DNA of 11,289 bases from an uncultured Oscillospiraceae bacterium (GTDB lineage: Bacteria; Bacillota; Clostridia; Oscillospirales; Oscillospiraceae): contig CAKTPC010000065.1 of assembly GCA_934590505.1 (NCBI GenBank), forward strand, positions 1 to 11,289, read 5' to 3'. Each line of letters starts with the position of its first letter. Positions within the stretch are counted from its first letter, which is position 1. The translations under genes were made by a program, and so were the position numbers. A model generated the notes under the pieces. The model was not told the DNA's origin and made no database searches. It worked only from the letters and a program-made list of their open reading frames with translations. Shown here one piece after another: positions 1-6,857 of the stretch.

Positions 1-321
1 AAGGCCGCTCTCAGCGGAGTTGACGCAAGCCAGCTGCGCCGCTGCATCATCGCATACGAGCCCATCTGGGCTATCGGTACTGGCAAGACCGCTACAGCTG
101 AGCAGGCTGAGGAAGTCTGCCAGGGTATCCGCGCGGTCATCCGCGGCATCTACGGCGCACGCCCCGCACGCGCGGTCAGCATTCTCTACGGCGGCAGCAT
201 GAATGCGAAGAATGCATTCGAGCTGCTCGCACAGCCTGACATCGACGGCGGACTTATCGGCGGTGCGTCCCTCAAGCCGGTTGACTTCTCCGAGATAATC
301 AAGGCAACAGATCAGGAATGA
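1..321 (+). CDS. tpiA: Triosephosphate isomerase, C-terminal part (5' end outside window)
   Basis: The frame is open from base 1 and stops at TGA 319-321, giving the last 106 residues of a protein of about 250. It interconverts dihydroxyacetone phosphate and glyceraldehyde-3-phosphate in cytosolic glycolysis. The catalytic signature [11 protein letters not shown] is visible, with the catalytic glutamate encoded at 58-60. The phosphate-binding loop YGGSMN lies at about 187-204, and the final GGLIGGASL loop of the TIM barrel follows. The next gene, gpmI, begins 42 bases downstream on the same strand, which is the usual Firmicutes order (pgk-tpiA-gpmI). The start codon and N-terminal lysine lie outside the window. 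Identification is secure from the motifs. Confidence 0.97.
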   Translation, partial: KAALSGVDASQLRRCIIAYEPIWAIGTGKTATAEQAEEVCQGIRAVIRGIYGARPARAVSILYGGSMNAKNAFELLAQPDIDGGLIGGASLKPVDFSEIIKATDQE

Positions 322-363
322 TACGGATACGACCGCGATTGTATAAATAAGAAGGTATCACAA

Positions 364-1878
364 ATGTCTAAAAAAGCAGTTCTTATAATTCTTGACGGCT
401 ATGGCCTCGCAGCTCCGACTGCCGGCAACGCCGTTGCACAGGCAAAGAAGCCGAACCTTGACAAGCTGTTTTCGTCGAATCCTTACTCAACGCTCTCCGC
501 TTCCGGGCTTGACGTAGGTCTGCCTGCCGGCCAGATGGGCAACTCCGAGGTCGGACACACCAATATGGGGGCCGGCCGCGTAGTGTTCCAGATCCTGCCG
601 AAGATGACGCAGGAGATCGAGAACGGCAAGTTCTTCAAGAATGCCGCCTACATCAAGGCTATGGAGGATGCCAAGGCAAACGGCAAGGCTCTGCACATCA
701 TGGGCCTGATGTCCACCGGCGGCGTTCACAGCCACCTGACGCATGTCTTTGCGATACTCGATATGGCAAAGCAGCGCGGCGTTGAAAAGGTCTATGTCCA
801 CTGCTTCCTCGACGGACGCGACGTCGCTCCCAAGAGCGGCGCAGGCTTTGTCGCACAGCTAAATGACAAGTGCAGGGAGCTCGGCAATGCGAAGATCGCC
901 ACTATTCAGGGACGCTTCTGGGGCATGGATCGCGACAAGCGCTGGGACCGTGTAGAGAAGGGCTACAATGCCATCGTCTGCGGCGAGGGTGTTCTGGATC
1001 CCGACCCTGTCCACGCTGTTGAGGCGAGCTACGCAAACGATGTTACCGACGAATTTGTCGAGCCGGTCGTTGTCTGCCCCGATGGCGTTATCAATAAGAG
1101 CGACAGCGTCATCTTCATGAACTTCCGTCCCGACCGTGCAAGAGAAATGACCTGGGCGCTGAACCTTGAGAACTTCGATGGCTTCGAGAGAAAGAAAGTT
1201 GTCTGCCCGCTGAGCTATGTCTGCACCGCGCAGTATGACGAGACGCTTCCTCTGCCCATCGCTTACCCGCCCGAGGTCATCAAGAACACCCTCGGCGACT
1301 ATGTCAGCCACTGCGGGCTCAAGCAGTTCCGCGTTGCGGAGACCGAGAAGTACGCACACGTCACCTTCTTCTTCAACGGCGGCGTTGAGAAGCAGGAGGA
1401 GGGCGAGGACAGATGCCTTGTGCCTTCCCCGAAGGAGTTCCCGACCTACGACCTCGTTCCTCAGATGAGCGCGGCAAAGGTCGCCGACAAGTGCATCGAG
1501 GCCATTGCCTCCGACAAGTATGACCTTATCGTCTGCAACTTCGCAAATTGCGACATGGTTGGCCATACCGGCGTCATGGAAGCGGCTGTCAAGGCTGTTG
1601 AGACTGTCGATACCTGCATGGGACGTATCATGGAAGAGGTCGCAAAGCACCCTGATACCGTGCTGCTCGTCACCGCTGACCACGGCAATGCCGAGTGCAT
1701 GTTCGATGAGAACGGCAAGGTCAATACCGCACACACCACGAACCTCGTTCCGTTTACTGTCTGCATGAAGGGTATCGAGCTCAACAACGGCAAGCTTGCC
1801 GACATTGCCCCCACAATTCTTCAGATAATGGGACTCAAGCAGCCGGAGGAAATGACCGGCGTATCGCTCATCAAGTGA
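364..1878 (+). CDS. gpmI: 2,3-bisphosphoglycerate-independent phosphoglycerate mutase
   Basis: This 504-residue protein interconverts 3- and 2-phosphoglycerate in glycolysis through a Mn-dependent phosphoserine intermediate. Length matches the family (about 510). It has the alkaline-phosphatase-like metal sites: D11 in DGYG, the phospho-acceptor S61 in GQMGNSEVGH, D397 and H401 in NCDMVGHTG, D439-H440 in TADHGNAE, and H457 in NTAHTTN. The inserted phosphotransferase domain shows VHSH (121-124), DGRD (150-153) and NFRPDRAR (253-260). The start is supported by AGAAGG at 350-355, eight bases before the ATG. It probably shares a transcript with tpiA. A hairpin followed by a T-rich stretch follows the stop. 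Nothing appears broken. Confidence 0.98.
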   Translation: MSKKAVLIILDGYGLAAPTAGNAVAQAKKPNLDKLFSSNPYSTLSASGLDVGLPAGQMGNSEVGHTNMGAGRVVFQILPKMTQEIENGKFFKNAAYIKAMEDAKANGKALHIMGLMSTGGVHSHLTHVFAILDMAKQRGVEKVYVHCFLDGRDVAPKSGAGFVAQLNDKCRELGNAKIATIQGRFWGMDRDKRWDRVEKGYNAIVCGEGVLDPDPVHAVEASYANDVTDEFVEPVVVCPDGVINKSDSVIFMNFRPDRAREMTWALNLENFDGFERKKVVCPLSYVCTAQYDETLPLPIAYPPEVIKNTLGDYVSHCGLKQFRVAETEKYAHVTFFFNGGVEKQEEGEDRCLVPSPKEFPTYDLVPQMSAAKVADKCIEAIASDKYDLIVCNFANCDMVGHTGVMEAAVKAVETVDTCMGRIMEEVAKHPDTVLLVTADHGNAECMFDENGKVNTAHTTNLVPFTVCMKGIELNNGKLADIAPTILQIMGLKQPEEMTGVSLIK

Positions 1879-1884
1879 GCAGCC

Positions 1885-1932
1885 CCGGCCAGTGAGCGGC
1901 CGGTACATAAGTTTGTTTATTCTATTTTTTAG
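1885..1932 (+). terminator. Possible weak intrinsic terminator or attenuator after gpmI
   Basis: CCGGCC (1885-1890) pairs perfectly with GGCCGG (1898-1903) around a seven-base loop. About 20 bases later a T-rich run ends in TTTTTT at 1927-1932. The uridine run is not directly at the foot of the stem, so termination may be partial. That would leave the downstream NifU-like gene partly co-transcribed with the glycolytic genes. No convincing promoter is seen between the hairpin and the next gene. Confidence 0.45.
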
Positions 1933-1952
1933 AGAATGGAAGGGAAAACGAT

Positions 1953-2645
1953 ATGATCTACACCACAGAAGTAAAGAATATGTGCCCAGTCGCAAAGGGC
2001 GCGTATCATGGCCCCGCGCCTATCCCCGAGGAGGGCAAGTGGGTCCAGGCCAAGGAAATCTCCGATATCTCCGGCTTTACCCACGGCATCGGCTGGTGCG
2101 CACCTCAGCAGGGCGCATGCAAGCTGACCCTGAACATCAAGAAGGGCATTATTGAGGAAGCTCTTATCGAGACCATCGGCTGCTCCGGCATGACCCACTC
2201 TGCGGCAATGGCTTCCGAGATTCTCATCGGCAAGACCATTCTTGAGGCCCTCAACACCGACCTTGTCTGCGACGCTATCAACACCGCAATGCGCGAGCTG
2301 TTCCTCCAGATCGTTTACGGCCGCTCTCAGTCCGCCTTCTCCGAGGACGGTCTGGCTGTCGGCGCTTCTCTGGAGGACCTTGGCAAAGGTCTGCGCTCCC
2401 AGGTCGGCACCATGTTTGCGACCAAGGAAAAGGGCCCGCGTTACATGGAGCTCACCGAAGGCTATGTCACCCGCATCGCTCTGAACAAGGACGATGAGAT
2501 CATCGGCTACGAGTTCGTTTCTATCGGCAAGATGATGGACTTCATCAAGAAGGGCATCGACGCAAACGAAGCTCTCCAGAAGGCCAAGGGCCACTATGGC
2601 CAGTGGGACAGCGCCGTCAAGTACATTGACCCGCGTCAGGAATAA
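1953..2645 (+). CDS. NifU/IscU-like iron-sulfur cluster scaffold family protein
   Basis: A 230-residue cytosolic protein. The block GACKLTLNIKKGIIEEA...IGCSGMTHSAAMASEILIGK (about 54-94) matches the NifU/IscU core, in which cysteines hold a nascent Fe-S cluster. C49 and C77 correspond to the first two ligand cysteines. At the place of the third (CSxLAEDA in IscU) this protein reads QSAFSEDGL (about 125-133), with no cysteine. Extra cysteines are C11, C56 and C106. The protein is longer than IscU (about 130) and has its own C-terminal part (about 135-230). AAGGG at 1940-1944 precedes the ATG by eight bases. The gene lies 18 bases upstream of the GGGtGRT gene. Of 18 lysines, 17 use AAG, suggesting high expression. 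Family membership is fairly sure. Whether it truly acts as a scaffold is not known. Confidence 0.85.
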   Translation: MIYTTEVKNMCPVAKGAYHGPAPIPEEGKWVQAKEISDISGFTHGIGWCAPQQGACKLTLNIKKGIIEEALIETIGCSGMTHSAAMASEILIGKTILEALNTDLVCDAINTAMRELFLQIVYGRSQSAFSEDGLAVGASLEDLGKGLRSQVGTMFATKEKGPRYMELTEGYVTRIALNKDDEIIGYEFVSIGKMMDFIKKGIDANEALQKAKGHYGQWDSAVKYIDPRQE

Positions 2646-2663
2646 GAGAAGGAGGACAATCTA

Positions 2664-3665
2664 ATGGCTCTGTTTGAGAATTACGAGAGAAGAATAGACA
2701 AGATAAACGGCGTCCTCGCTCAGTACGGCATCGGCTCTGTCGAGGAATGCAGAGAACTCTGCAAGGGTATGGGCTTTGACCCCTATGAGATCACCGCGAG
2801 CATTCAGCCCATCTGCTTTGAGAATGTCCGCTGGGCGTACTGTGTCGGTGCGGCTATCGCAATCAAGTCCGGCGCAAAGAACGCTGCCGAAGCGGCAAAG
2901 TACATCGGCATCGGCCTTCAGAGCTTCTGCCTCGACGGTTCTGTTGCTGACGACCGTAAGGTTGGTCTCGGCCACGGCAACCTCGGCGCAATGCTGCTGA
3001 GCGATGAGACCAAGTGCTTTGCTTTCCTCGCAGGTCACGAGTCCTTCGCCGCCGCAGAAGGCGCGATCGGTATCGTCAAGAACGCGAACAAGGCTCGTAA
3101 GCAGCCGCTGCGCGTTATCCTCAACGGCCTTGGCAAGGACGCTGCCCAGATCATTTCACGTATCAATGGCTTCACCTATGTCCAGACCCAGTTCGATTAC
3201 TACACGGGCGAGCTGAAGATCGTCCGCGAGATCCGCTACTCCGAGACCGAGCGCGCAGATGTGCGCTGCTACGGCTGCGACGATGTCCGTGAGGGCGTTG
3301 CCATCATGCACTTCGAGGGTGTTGACGTTTCCATCACCGGCAACTCCACTAACCCCACTCGCTTCCAGCATCCTGTTGCAGGTACCTACAAGAAGGAATG
3401 CATCGAGCAGGGCAAGAAGTATTTCTCCGTCGCATCCGGCGGCGGCACCGGCCGTACTCTCCACCCGGACAACATGGCAGCAGGCCCCGCTTCCTACGGC
3501 ATGACCGATACTATGGGCCGTATGCACTCTGACGCTCAGTTCGCCGGCTCCTCCTCCGTGCCTGCGCACGTTGAGATGATGGGCTTCCTCGGCATGGGCA
3601 ACAACCCCATGGTCGGCGCGACCGTCGCTGTCGCAGTCGCTACCGCTGAGGCAATGAAGAAGTAA
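2664..3665 (+). CDS. GGGtGRT family protein of unknown function
   Basis: A 333-residue soluble protein with no signal peptide or membrane segment. It carries the family-naming motif GGGTGRT at 259-265, followed by HP and a glycine/methionine-rich tail (GPASYGMTDTMGRMHSD at about 274-290; MMGFLGMGNNPMVGAT at 305-320). Nine cysteines are present, including a CxxC pair at C202/C205. I recognise the family (Pfam GGGtGRT), but I know of no assigned function. AAGGAGG at 2649-2655 lies eight bases before the ATG, an ideal site. The gene is 18 bases after the NifU-like gene and ends in a strong terminator, so the two form a unit. All 18 lysines use AAG, a strong sign of high expression. A role in metal or Fe-S chemistry with its neighbour is inference from gene pairing only. 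Confidence 0.88.
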   Translation: MALFENYERRIDKINGVLAQYGIGSVEECRELCKGMGFDPYEITASIQPICFENVRWAYCVGAAIAIKSGAKNAAEAAKYIGIGLQSFCLDGSVADDRKVGLGHGNLGAMLLSDETKCFAFLAGHESFAAAEGAIGIVKNANKARKQPLRVILNGLGKDAAQIISRINGFTYVQTQFDYYTGELKIVREIRYSETERADVRCYGCDDVREGVAIMHFEGVDVSITGNSTNPTRFQHPVAGTYKKECIEQGKKYFSVASGGGTGRTLHPDNMAAGPASYGMTDTMGRMHSDAQFAGSSSVPAHVEMMGFLGMGNNPMVGATVAVAVATAEAMKK

Positions 3666-3698
3666 TCCGGTTCAAAGAAAACGGGATAAATACGCAAG

Positions 3699-3736
3699 AA
3701 AAGACGCCTGATAATAACAGTCAGACGTCTTTTTTG
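3699..3736 (+). terminator. Intrinsic terminator of the glycolysis/NifU-like/GGGtGRT unit
   Basis: The arm 3699-3711 (AAAAGACGCCTGA) pairs with 3721-3733 (TCAGACGTCTTTT) with a single C/A mismatch and a nine-base loop. The 3' arm runs straight into a T tract (TTTTTT, about 3730-3735). It lies 34 bases after the GGGtGRT stop codon. Confidence 0.92.
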
Positions 3737-3791
3737 CCTTAACAGTGTAGATGATATTCATAGTTTCTCTCTGGCTTTCAGGTGCGCTGTG

Positions 3792-3800
3792 TGCTAGAAT
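3792..3800 (+). promoter_or_regulatory. Extended -10 promoter for the LysR gene
   Basis: TGCTAGAAT fits the extended -10 pattern TGnTAnAAT and lies about 30 bases before the LysR start. No good -35 is present (TGGCTT at the proper distance is poor), as is common for extended -10 promoters. It sits directly after a strong terminator, where a new transcription start is required. Confidence 0.5.
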
Positions 3801-3829
3801 AAATCATACAAGAACAGCGGGGTATAATT

Positions 3830-4711
3830 ATGCTCAAACAACTGAAATACTTTCAATCCGTTGTGCGGCTGAAGAGTTTTTCCGAAGCGGCGGAGGAAAA
3901 TTACATTTCACAGTCGGCAATCTCACAGCAGGTGCAGACACTGGAACGGGAGCTGGGCTTCAGCCTTTTGGAGCGCAAAAACCGCAGCTTCACACTGACA
4001 CCGGCTGGTGAATACTTCTACCGGAAAAGCCTGATACTGACGGCGGACTATGAGCACATGTGCAGCGAGGCCGCAAAGATCGCCAATGGAAACAAGGCGA
4101 GCCTGAAAATCGGCTATCTGCGCTGCTATACCGGCGGCGAATTCCGCCGCGCGCTGGAGCTGTTTTCCGAAAAGCACCCGGATGTGGAGGTGACAGTCTC
4201 TTACGGCAACCATGAGGAGCTGTACGGTCTGCTGCGAACCGGAGCGGCCGATATTGTCCTCAACGATCAGCGCCGTGCGTTTTCGGATGAATATGTAAAT
4301 CTCATTCTGACCGTGTGCCGCAGCTATATCGAGGTGCCTTCACACAGTCCGCTTGCGCAGACGGAAAGGATCACGCCGCAGGAGCTGAAAAACTTCCCGT
4401 GCATTCTCGTCACGTCAGAGGCCCAGCGCGAAACGGAGCAGGAATACTACCATGATGTGGTCGGTTTTCAAGGAGAGTTCCTGTATGCGGAGAACCTGGA
4501 AGAAGCCAGACTTATGGTGATTGGGCGCAAGGGCTTCCTGCCGGTGGAAGGGGCGGAGAAGGCTGCTCCTGCCGGAACATCGATCATCCGCATTCCGCTT
4601 GTGCGGGGCAATGAACCGATTCTGCGCAACTACTGTGCGTTCTGGAAAAGAGATAATCCGAACCGCTATGTCGAAGAGTTTGCAGAGCTGCTGAAAGTAC
4701 AGTTTGGCTAA
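3830..4711 (+). CDS. LysR family transcriptional regulator
   Basis: A 293-residue protein of standard LysR length. The N-terminal winged helix-turn-helix spans about 1-60 (LKYFQSVVRLKSFSEAAEE, SQSAISQQVQTLERELG, LLERKNRSFTLTPAGE). The rest (about 90-290) is the periplasmic-binding-protein-like effector domain. GCGGGG at 3817-3822 serves as a weak ribosome binding site seven bases before ATG. The gene has its own promoter and terminator and is co-oriented with the flavoprotein operon that follows, rather than divergent as is more usual for LysR systems. Lysine codons are mixed AAA/AAG, unlike the upstream genes, in line with low expression. The likely target is the adjacent redox operon (inference). 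The effector cannot be read from sequence. Confidence 0.93.
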   Translation: MLKQLKYFQSVVRLKSFSEAAEENYISQSAISQQVQTLERELGFSLLERKNRSFTLTPAGEYFYRKSLILTADYEHMCSEAAKIANGNKASLKIGYLRCYTGGEFRRALELFSEKHPDVEVTVSYGNHEELYGLLRTGAADIVLNDQRRAFSDEYVNLILTVCRSYIEVPSHSPLAQTERITPQELKNFPCILVTSEAQRETEQEYYHDVVGFQGEFLYAENLEEARLMVIGRKGFLPVEGAEKAAPAGTSIIRIPLVRGNEPILRNYCAFWKRDNPNRYVEEFAELLKVQFG

Positions 4712-4713
4712 TT

Positions 4714-4760
4714 ATACGGAGCACTGCCGTGTTTATTGGCAATACTCCGTATCAGTTTTT
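4714..4760 (+). terminator. Intrinsic terminator after the LysR gene
   Basis: ATACGGAG (4714-4721) pairs with CTCCGTAT (4745-4752), and TGCC (4725-4728) with GGCA (4738-4741), separated by a three-by-three internal loop. TTTTT at 4756-4760 follows. It separates the regulator from the downstream operon. Confidence 0.75.
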
Positions 4761-4786
4761 CTTATAAGAATTGACGGAAAGCGGAA

Positions 4787-4815
4787 TTGACTGCATTAGA
4801 CTGTGCGGATATAAT
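4787..4815 (+). promoter_or_regulatory. Consensus sigma-A promoter of the flavoprotein/SDR operon
   Basis: TTGACT (4787-4792), a 17-base spacer, and a perfect TATAAT (4810-4815) place the transcription start near 4822, about 24 bases before the first gene. AATTGAC occurs twice here, at 4769-4775 and 4785-4791, so a second copy of the -35 heptamer lies 16 bases upstream. This is the best promoter in the window and probably the point at which the LysR protein acts. Confidence 0.88.
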
Positions 4816-4845
4816 ACAGACATCAAGTGAATGGGGGGATTTTCA

Positions 4846-5376
4846 ATGAAGGTGCTTGCAATCAGTGCCAGCCCCCGCAGGGGCGGCAATTCCGATGTGC
4901 TGTGCGATGAATTCCTGAAGGGTGCGTCGGAGAACGGCCATGAGGTGCGGAAGCTTCGTCTGGCTGAAAAGAAAATTGCACCATGCATGGCGTGCTACGG
5001 CTGTGCTGAGAGTCATGTCTGCGTCCGCAAGGACGATATGCAGGAGGTGCAGGAAGCGCTAAAGTCGGCGGACGTGATAGTGTTGGCTTCGCCGGTATAT
5101 TTTTATTCCATATCTGCGCAGATGAAAACAATGATCGACCGCTGCCTTGCCGACTATCAGGCGATAAAAGACAAAACATTTTACCTGATCGTTACGGCGG
5201 CAGACCCGCAGCACAGTGCCTCCGATGAAACGCTGGCAGACTTCCGCGGGTATCTGCGCTGCCTGCCCGGAGCAAGAGAGGCGGGCGTTATCTTCGGAAC
5301 CGGCACGTGGGACAAGGGCGATGTGTACCGTCACCCTGCGCTTAAACAGGCTTATGAAATGGGAAGGAGTGTCTGA
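4846..5376 (+). CDS. Flavodoxin-fold NAD(P)H-dependent FMN reductase with iron-sulfur flavoprotein cysteine motif
   Basis: A 176-residue cytosolic protein. The FMN phosphate loop SASPRRGGNS (7-16) and ASPVYFYSISAQMKTMIDR (81-99) define the NADPH-dependent FMN reductase/Isf fold. A compact cluster C47-x2-C50-x2-C53-x5-C59 matches the motif that binds a 4Fe-4S cluster in archaeal iron-sulfur flavoproteins. This protein could therefore carry both FMN and a cluster and pass electrons one at a time. The start is ATG 4846, preceded by GGGGGG (4833-4838) at seven bases. An in-frame ATG at 4831 lies over that site and is less likely. The next gene starts one base after the stop. The electron acceptor is unknown. 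Confidence 0.85.
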   Translation: MKVLAISASPRRGGNSDVLCDEFLKGASENGHEVRKLRLAEKKIAPCMACYGCAESHVCVRKDDMQEVQEALKSADVIVLASPVYFYSISAQMKTMIDRCLADYQAIKDKTFYLIVTAADPQHSASDETLADFRGYLRCLPGAREAGVIFGTGTWDKGDVYRHPALKQAYEMGRSV

Positions 5377-5377
5377 A

Positions 5378-5890
5378 ATGGCTATTCTGATCGCGTTTTA
5401 CTCCCGCGCGGGAGAGAATTATTTTGGCGGAACGTGCCGCCGGGTTTCTGTCGGCAACACTGAAAAGGCGGCAGAAATGCTCGCGGAACTCACCGGAGGT
5501 GAGCTTTATAAGATCGAACAGGCGCAGCCCTATTCCGAAAACTATAGGACCTGCGTTGCCGAGGCGAGGAACGACATGCTGAAGAAGGCACGCCCAGAGA
5601 TCAAGAACCTGCCGGATGCTCTGGACGCCTATGACGAGATATATCTTGGCTACCCTAACTACTGCGGCACGATGCCGATGGCTGTCTATACCTTCCTTGA
5701 GCACTACGACTTCACCGGCAAGACCATTCATCCGTTCTGCACCCATGAGGGCAGCGGACTTGCGGGCACAGAGAGAGACGTCCAGAAGGCGGCGCCGGGA
5801 GCAGCGGTCACAAAGGGCCTGGCAATCCACGGCAGCAGCGTGGACGGTGCAAAGACCGCACTTGAAAAGTGGGTCAAGGAAGTACGGTAA
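5378..5890 (+). CDS. Flavodoxin family protein
   Basis: A 170-residue flavodoxin. The FMN phosphate-binding segment is FYSRAGENYFGG...SVGNTEKAA (7-31). The GENYF...VGNTE insertion is typical of the flavodoxin_4 type. YLGYPNYCGTMPMAVYTFL (about 89-107) is the second FMN loop, and HEGSGLAGTERDV (about 122-134) is the third. It probably carries electrons or reduces quinone-like or other small substrates in the cytosol. ATG 5378 is chosen because AAGGAG (5364-5369) lies eight bases upstream and the N-terminal beta strand starts there. The open frame extends upstream to 5216, but only as overlap with the previous gene. The stop TAA directly abuts the ATG of the SDR gene, indicating translational coupling. 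Confidence 0.88.
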   Translation: MAILIAFYSRAGENYFGGTCRRVSVGNTEKAAEMLAELTGGELYKIEQAQPYSENYRTCVAEARNDMLKKARPEIKNLPDALDAYDEIYLGYPNYCGTMPMAVYTFLEHYDFTGKTIHPFCTHEGSGLAGTERDVQKAAPGAAVTKGLAIHGSSVDGAKTALEKWVKEVR

Positions 5891-6728
5891 ATGAAGAACG
5901 TAATGCTATGGGCCGGAGCCGGGCAGATAGGCATGGCTATCGCACGCCGCATGGGTACCGGGATGAAGATAGTTGTCGGCGATAAGAAAATTGAAAACGC
6001 GCAGGCTGCGGCCAAGACTATGAATGAGGCGGGGTTTGACGTCGTTCCGGTGGAAATGGGATCTGTCGAGCCGTGAGTCTATCAAGGCGCTGATTGCCGA
6101 GGGACAGAAGTATGGCGAGATAAAAATGCTTGTGAACGCAGCGGGCGTTTCTCCGAGTCAGGCACCTATTGAAGCAATTTTGAAGGTCGACCTCTATGGC
6201 ACGGCGGTGCTGCTGGAGGAGGTTGGAAAAGTTATTGCACACGGCGGCGTGGGCGTCACGATCTCAAGCCAATCCGGGTGGCGCATGCCGGCACTGACAG
6301 CGGAGCAGGACGCAAAGCTTGCGGTAACGCCGACAGAGGAGCTGCTGGGATTGGCTTTCCTGCAGCCTGAAAATATCCGCGATACTCTCCATGCCTACCA
6401 GATGGCGAAGCGATGCAACGAAAAGCTCGTGATGGCACAGGCAGTAGAATGGGGCAAGCGCGGCGCTCGGCTCAATGCCATTGCACCCGGCATCATTGTT
6501 ACACCGCTGGCGCTGGATGAGCTCAACGGTCCCCGAGGCGATTTCTATAAGAATATGTTTGCAAGATGCCCCGCAGGCCGACCCGGTACGGCGGACGAGG
6601 TTGCCAATGCGGCGGAACTCTTGATGAGTGACAAGGGCGCGTTCATTACCGGCTCCACGATACTGATGGACGGCGGTGCAACGGCAAGCTATTTCTATGG
6701 TCCGCTCAAGCCTGAAACTAATGGCTGA
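5891..6728 (+). pseudogene. Short-chain dehydrogenase/reductase, interrupted by a +1 frameshift
   Basis: Two frames together make one SDR. The first (5891-6076) gives the N-terminal nucleotide-binding turn GAGQIG (residues 9-14) and ends ...VPVEMGSVEP. The second carries DLSSRESIKAL, NAAG, ISSQSG, the catalytic YQMAK and a C-terminal MDGGATASY, to the stop at 6726-6728. Removing one G from GGG at 6058-6060 gives VEM-DLSSRESI and restores a 278-residue protein, with active-site Y169 and K173, NAAG at 82-85 and the serine near 125. SDRs reduce or oxidise alcohol/carbonyl groups with NAD(P)H. As written, the product stops after 61 residues, before the catalytic residues. A sequencing or assembly error is possible. 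The gene abuts the flavodoxin (TAAATG). Confidence 0.85.
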
Positions 6729-6825
6729 CGCGCAGCAACCTTATAAGGAATGTATTAAGGAGAATGAAGCATGCATATTTCAGCAGTGATGCTGTCGATA
6801 CCTTGATGTTCAGTGAGTTTTCCAT
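6718..6825 (-). pseudogene. Truncated 5' relic of a MATE-type efflux transporter
   Basis: On the minus strand an ATG at 6825-6823 is preceded by AAGGAG (6837-6832) at six bases. The reading begins MENSLNIKVSTASLLKYA, which resembles the N-terminus of MATE family multidrug exporters just before the first transmembrane helix. After about residue 18 (near 6772) the resemblance ends, and the frame runs 17 unrelated residues (CFILLNTFLIRLLRVSH) to a TAG at 6720-6718, inside the end of the SDR gene. A real MATE protein is about 450 residues, so nearly all is gone. Promoter and operator remain upstream. The neighbouring TetR gene on the same strand fits a lost TetR-controlled pump. Only 18 residues support the family call, so it is provisional. 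Confidence 0.5.
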
Positions 6826-6857
6826 GTATTTCTCCTTGGTCATAAATAAGACGGTAA

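Noticed and set aside
859..1995. Long open frame of 378 codons on the minus strand
   Set aside because: It lies antisense to gpmI, whose motifs are unmistakable. It has no recognisable domain and no ribosome binding site, and is a by-product of gpmI codon bias.
3823..3828. Perfect TATAAT just before the LysR start
   Set aside because: A start point from it would fall inside the coding region, and there is no -35 at a proper distance. The extended -10 at 3792-3800 fits better.
6024..6076. ATG at 6024 as an independent start for the second SDR frame
   Set aside because: The first 12 residues from this start are out of frame with the SDR fold and match nothing. The part homologous to SDRs begins at the frameshift point.
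6739..6748. Perfect palindrome CCTTATAAGG after the SDR pseudogene
   Set aside because: It is ten bases with no loop and no T tract, so it is neither a terminator nor clearly an operator. It could arise by chance.
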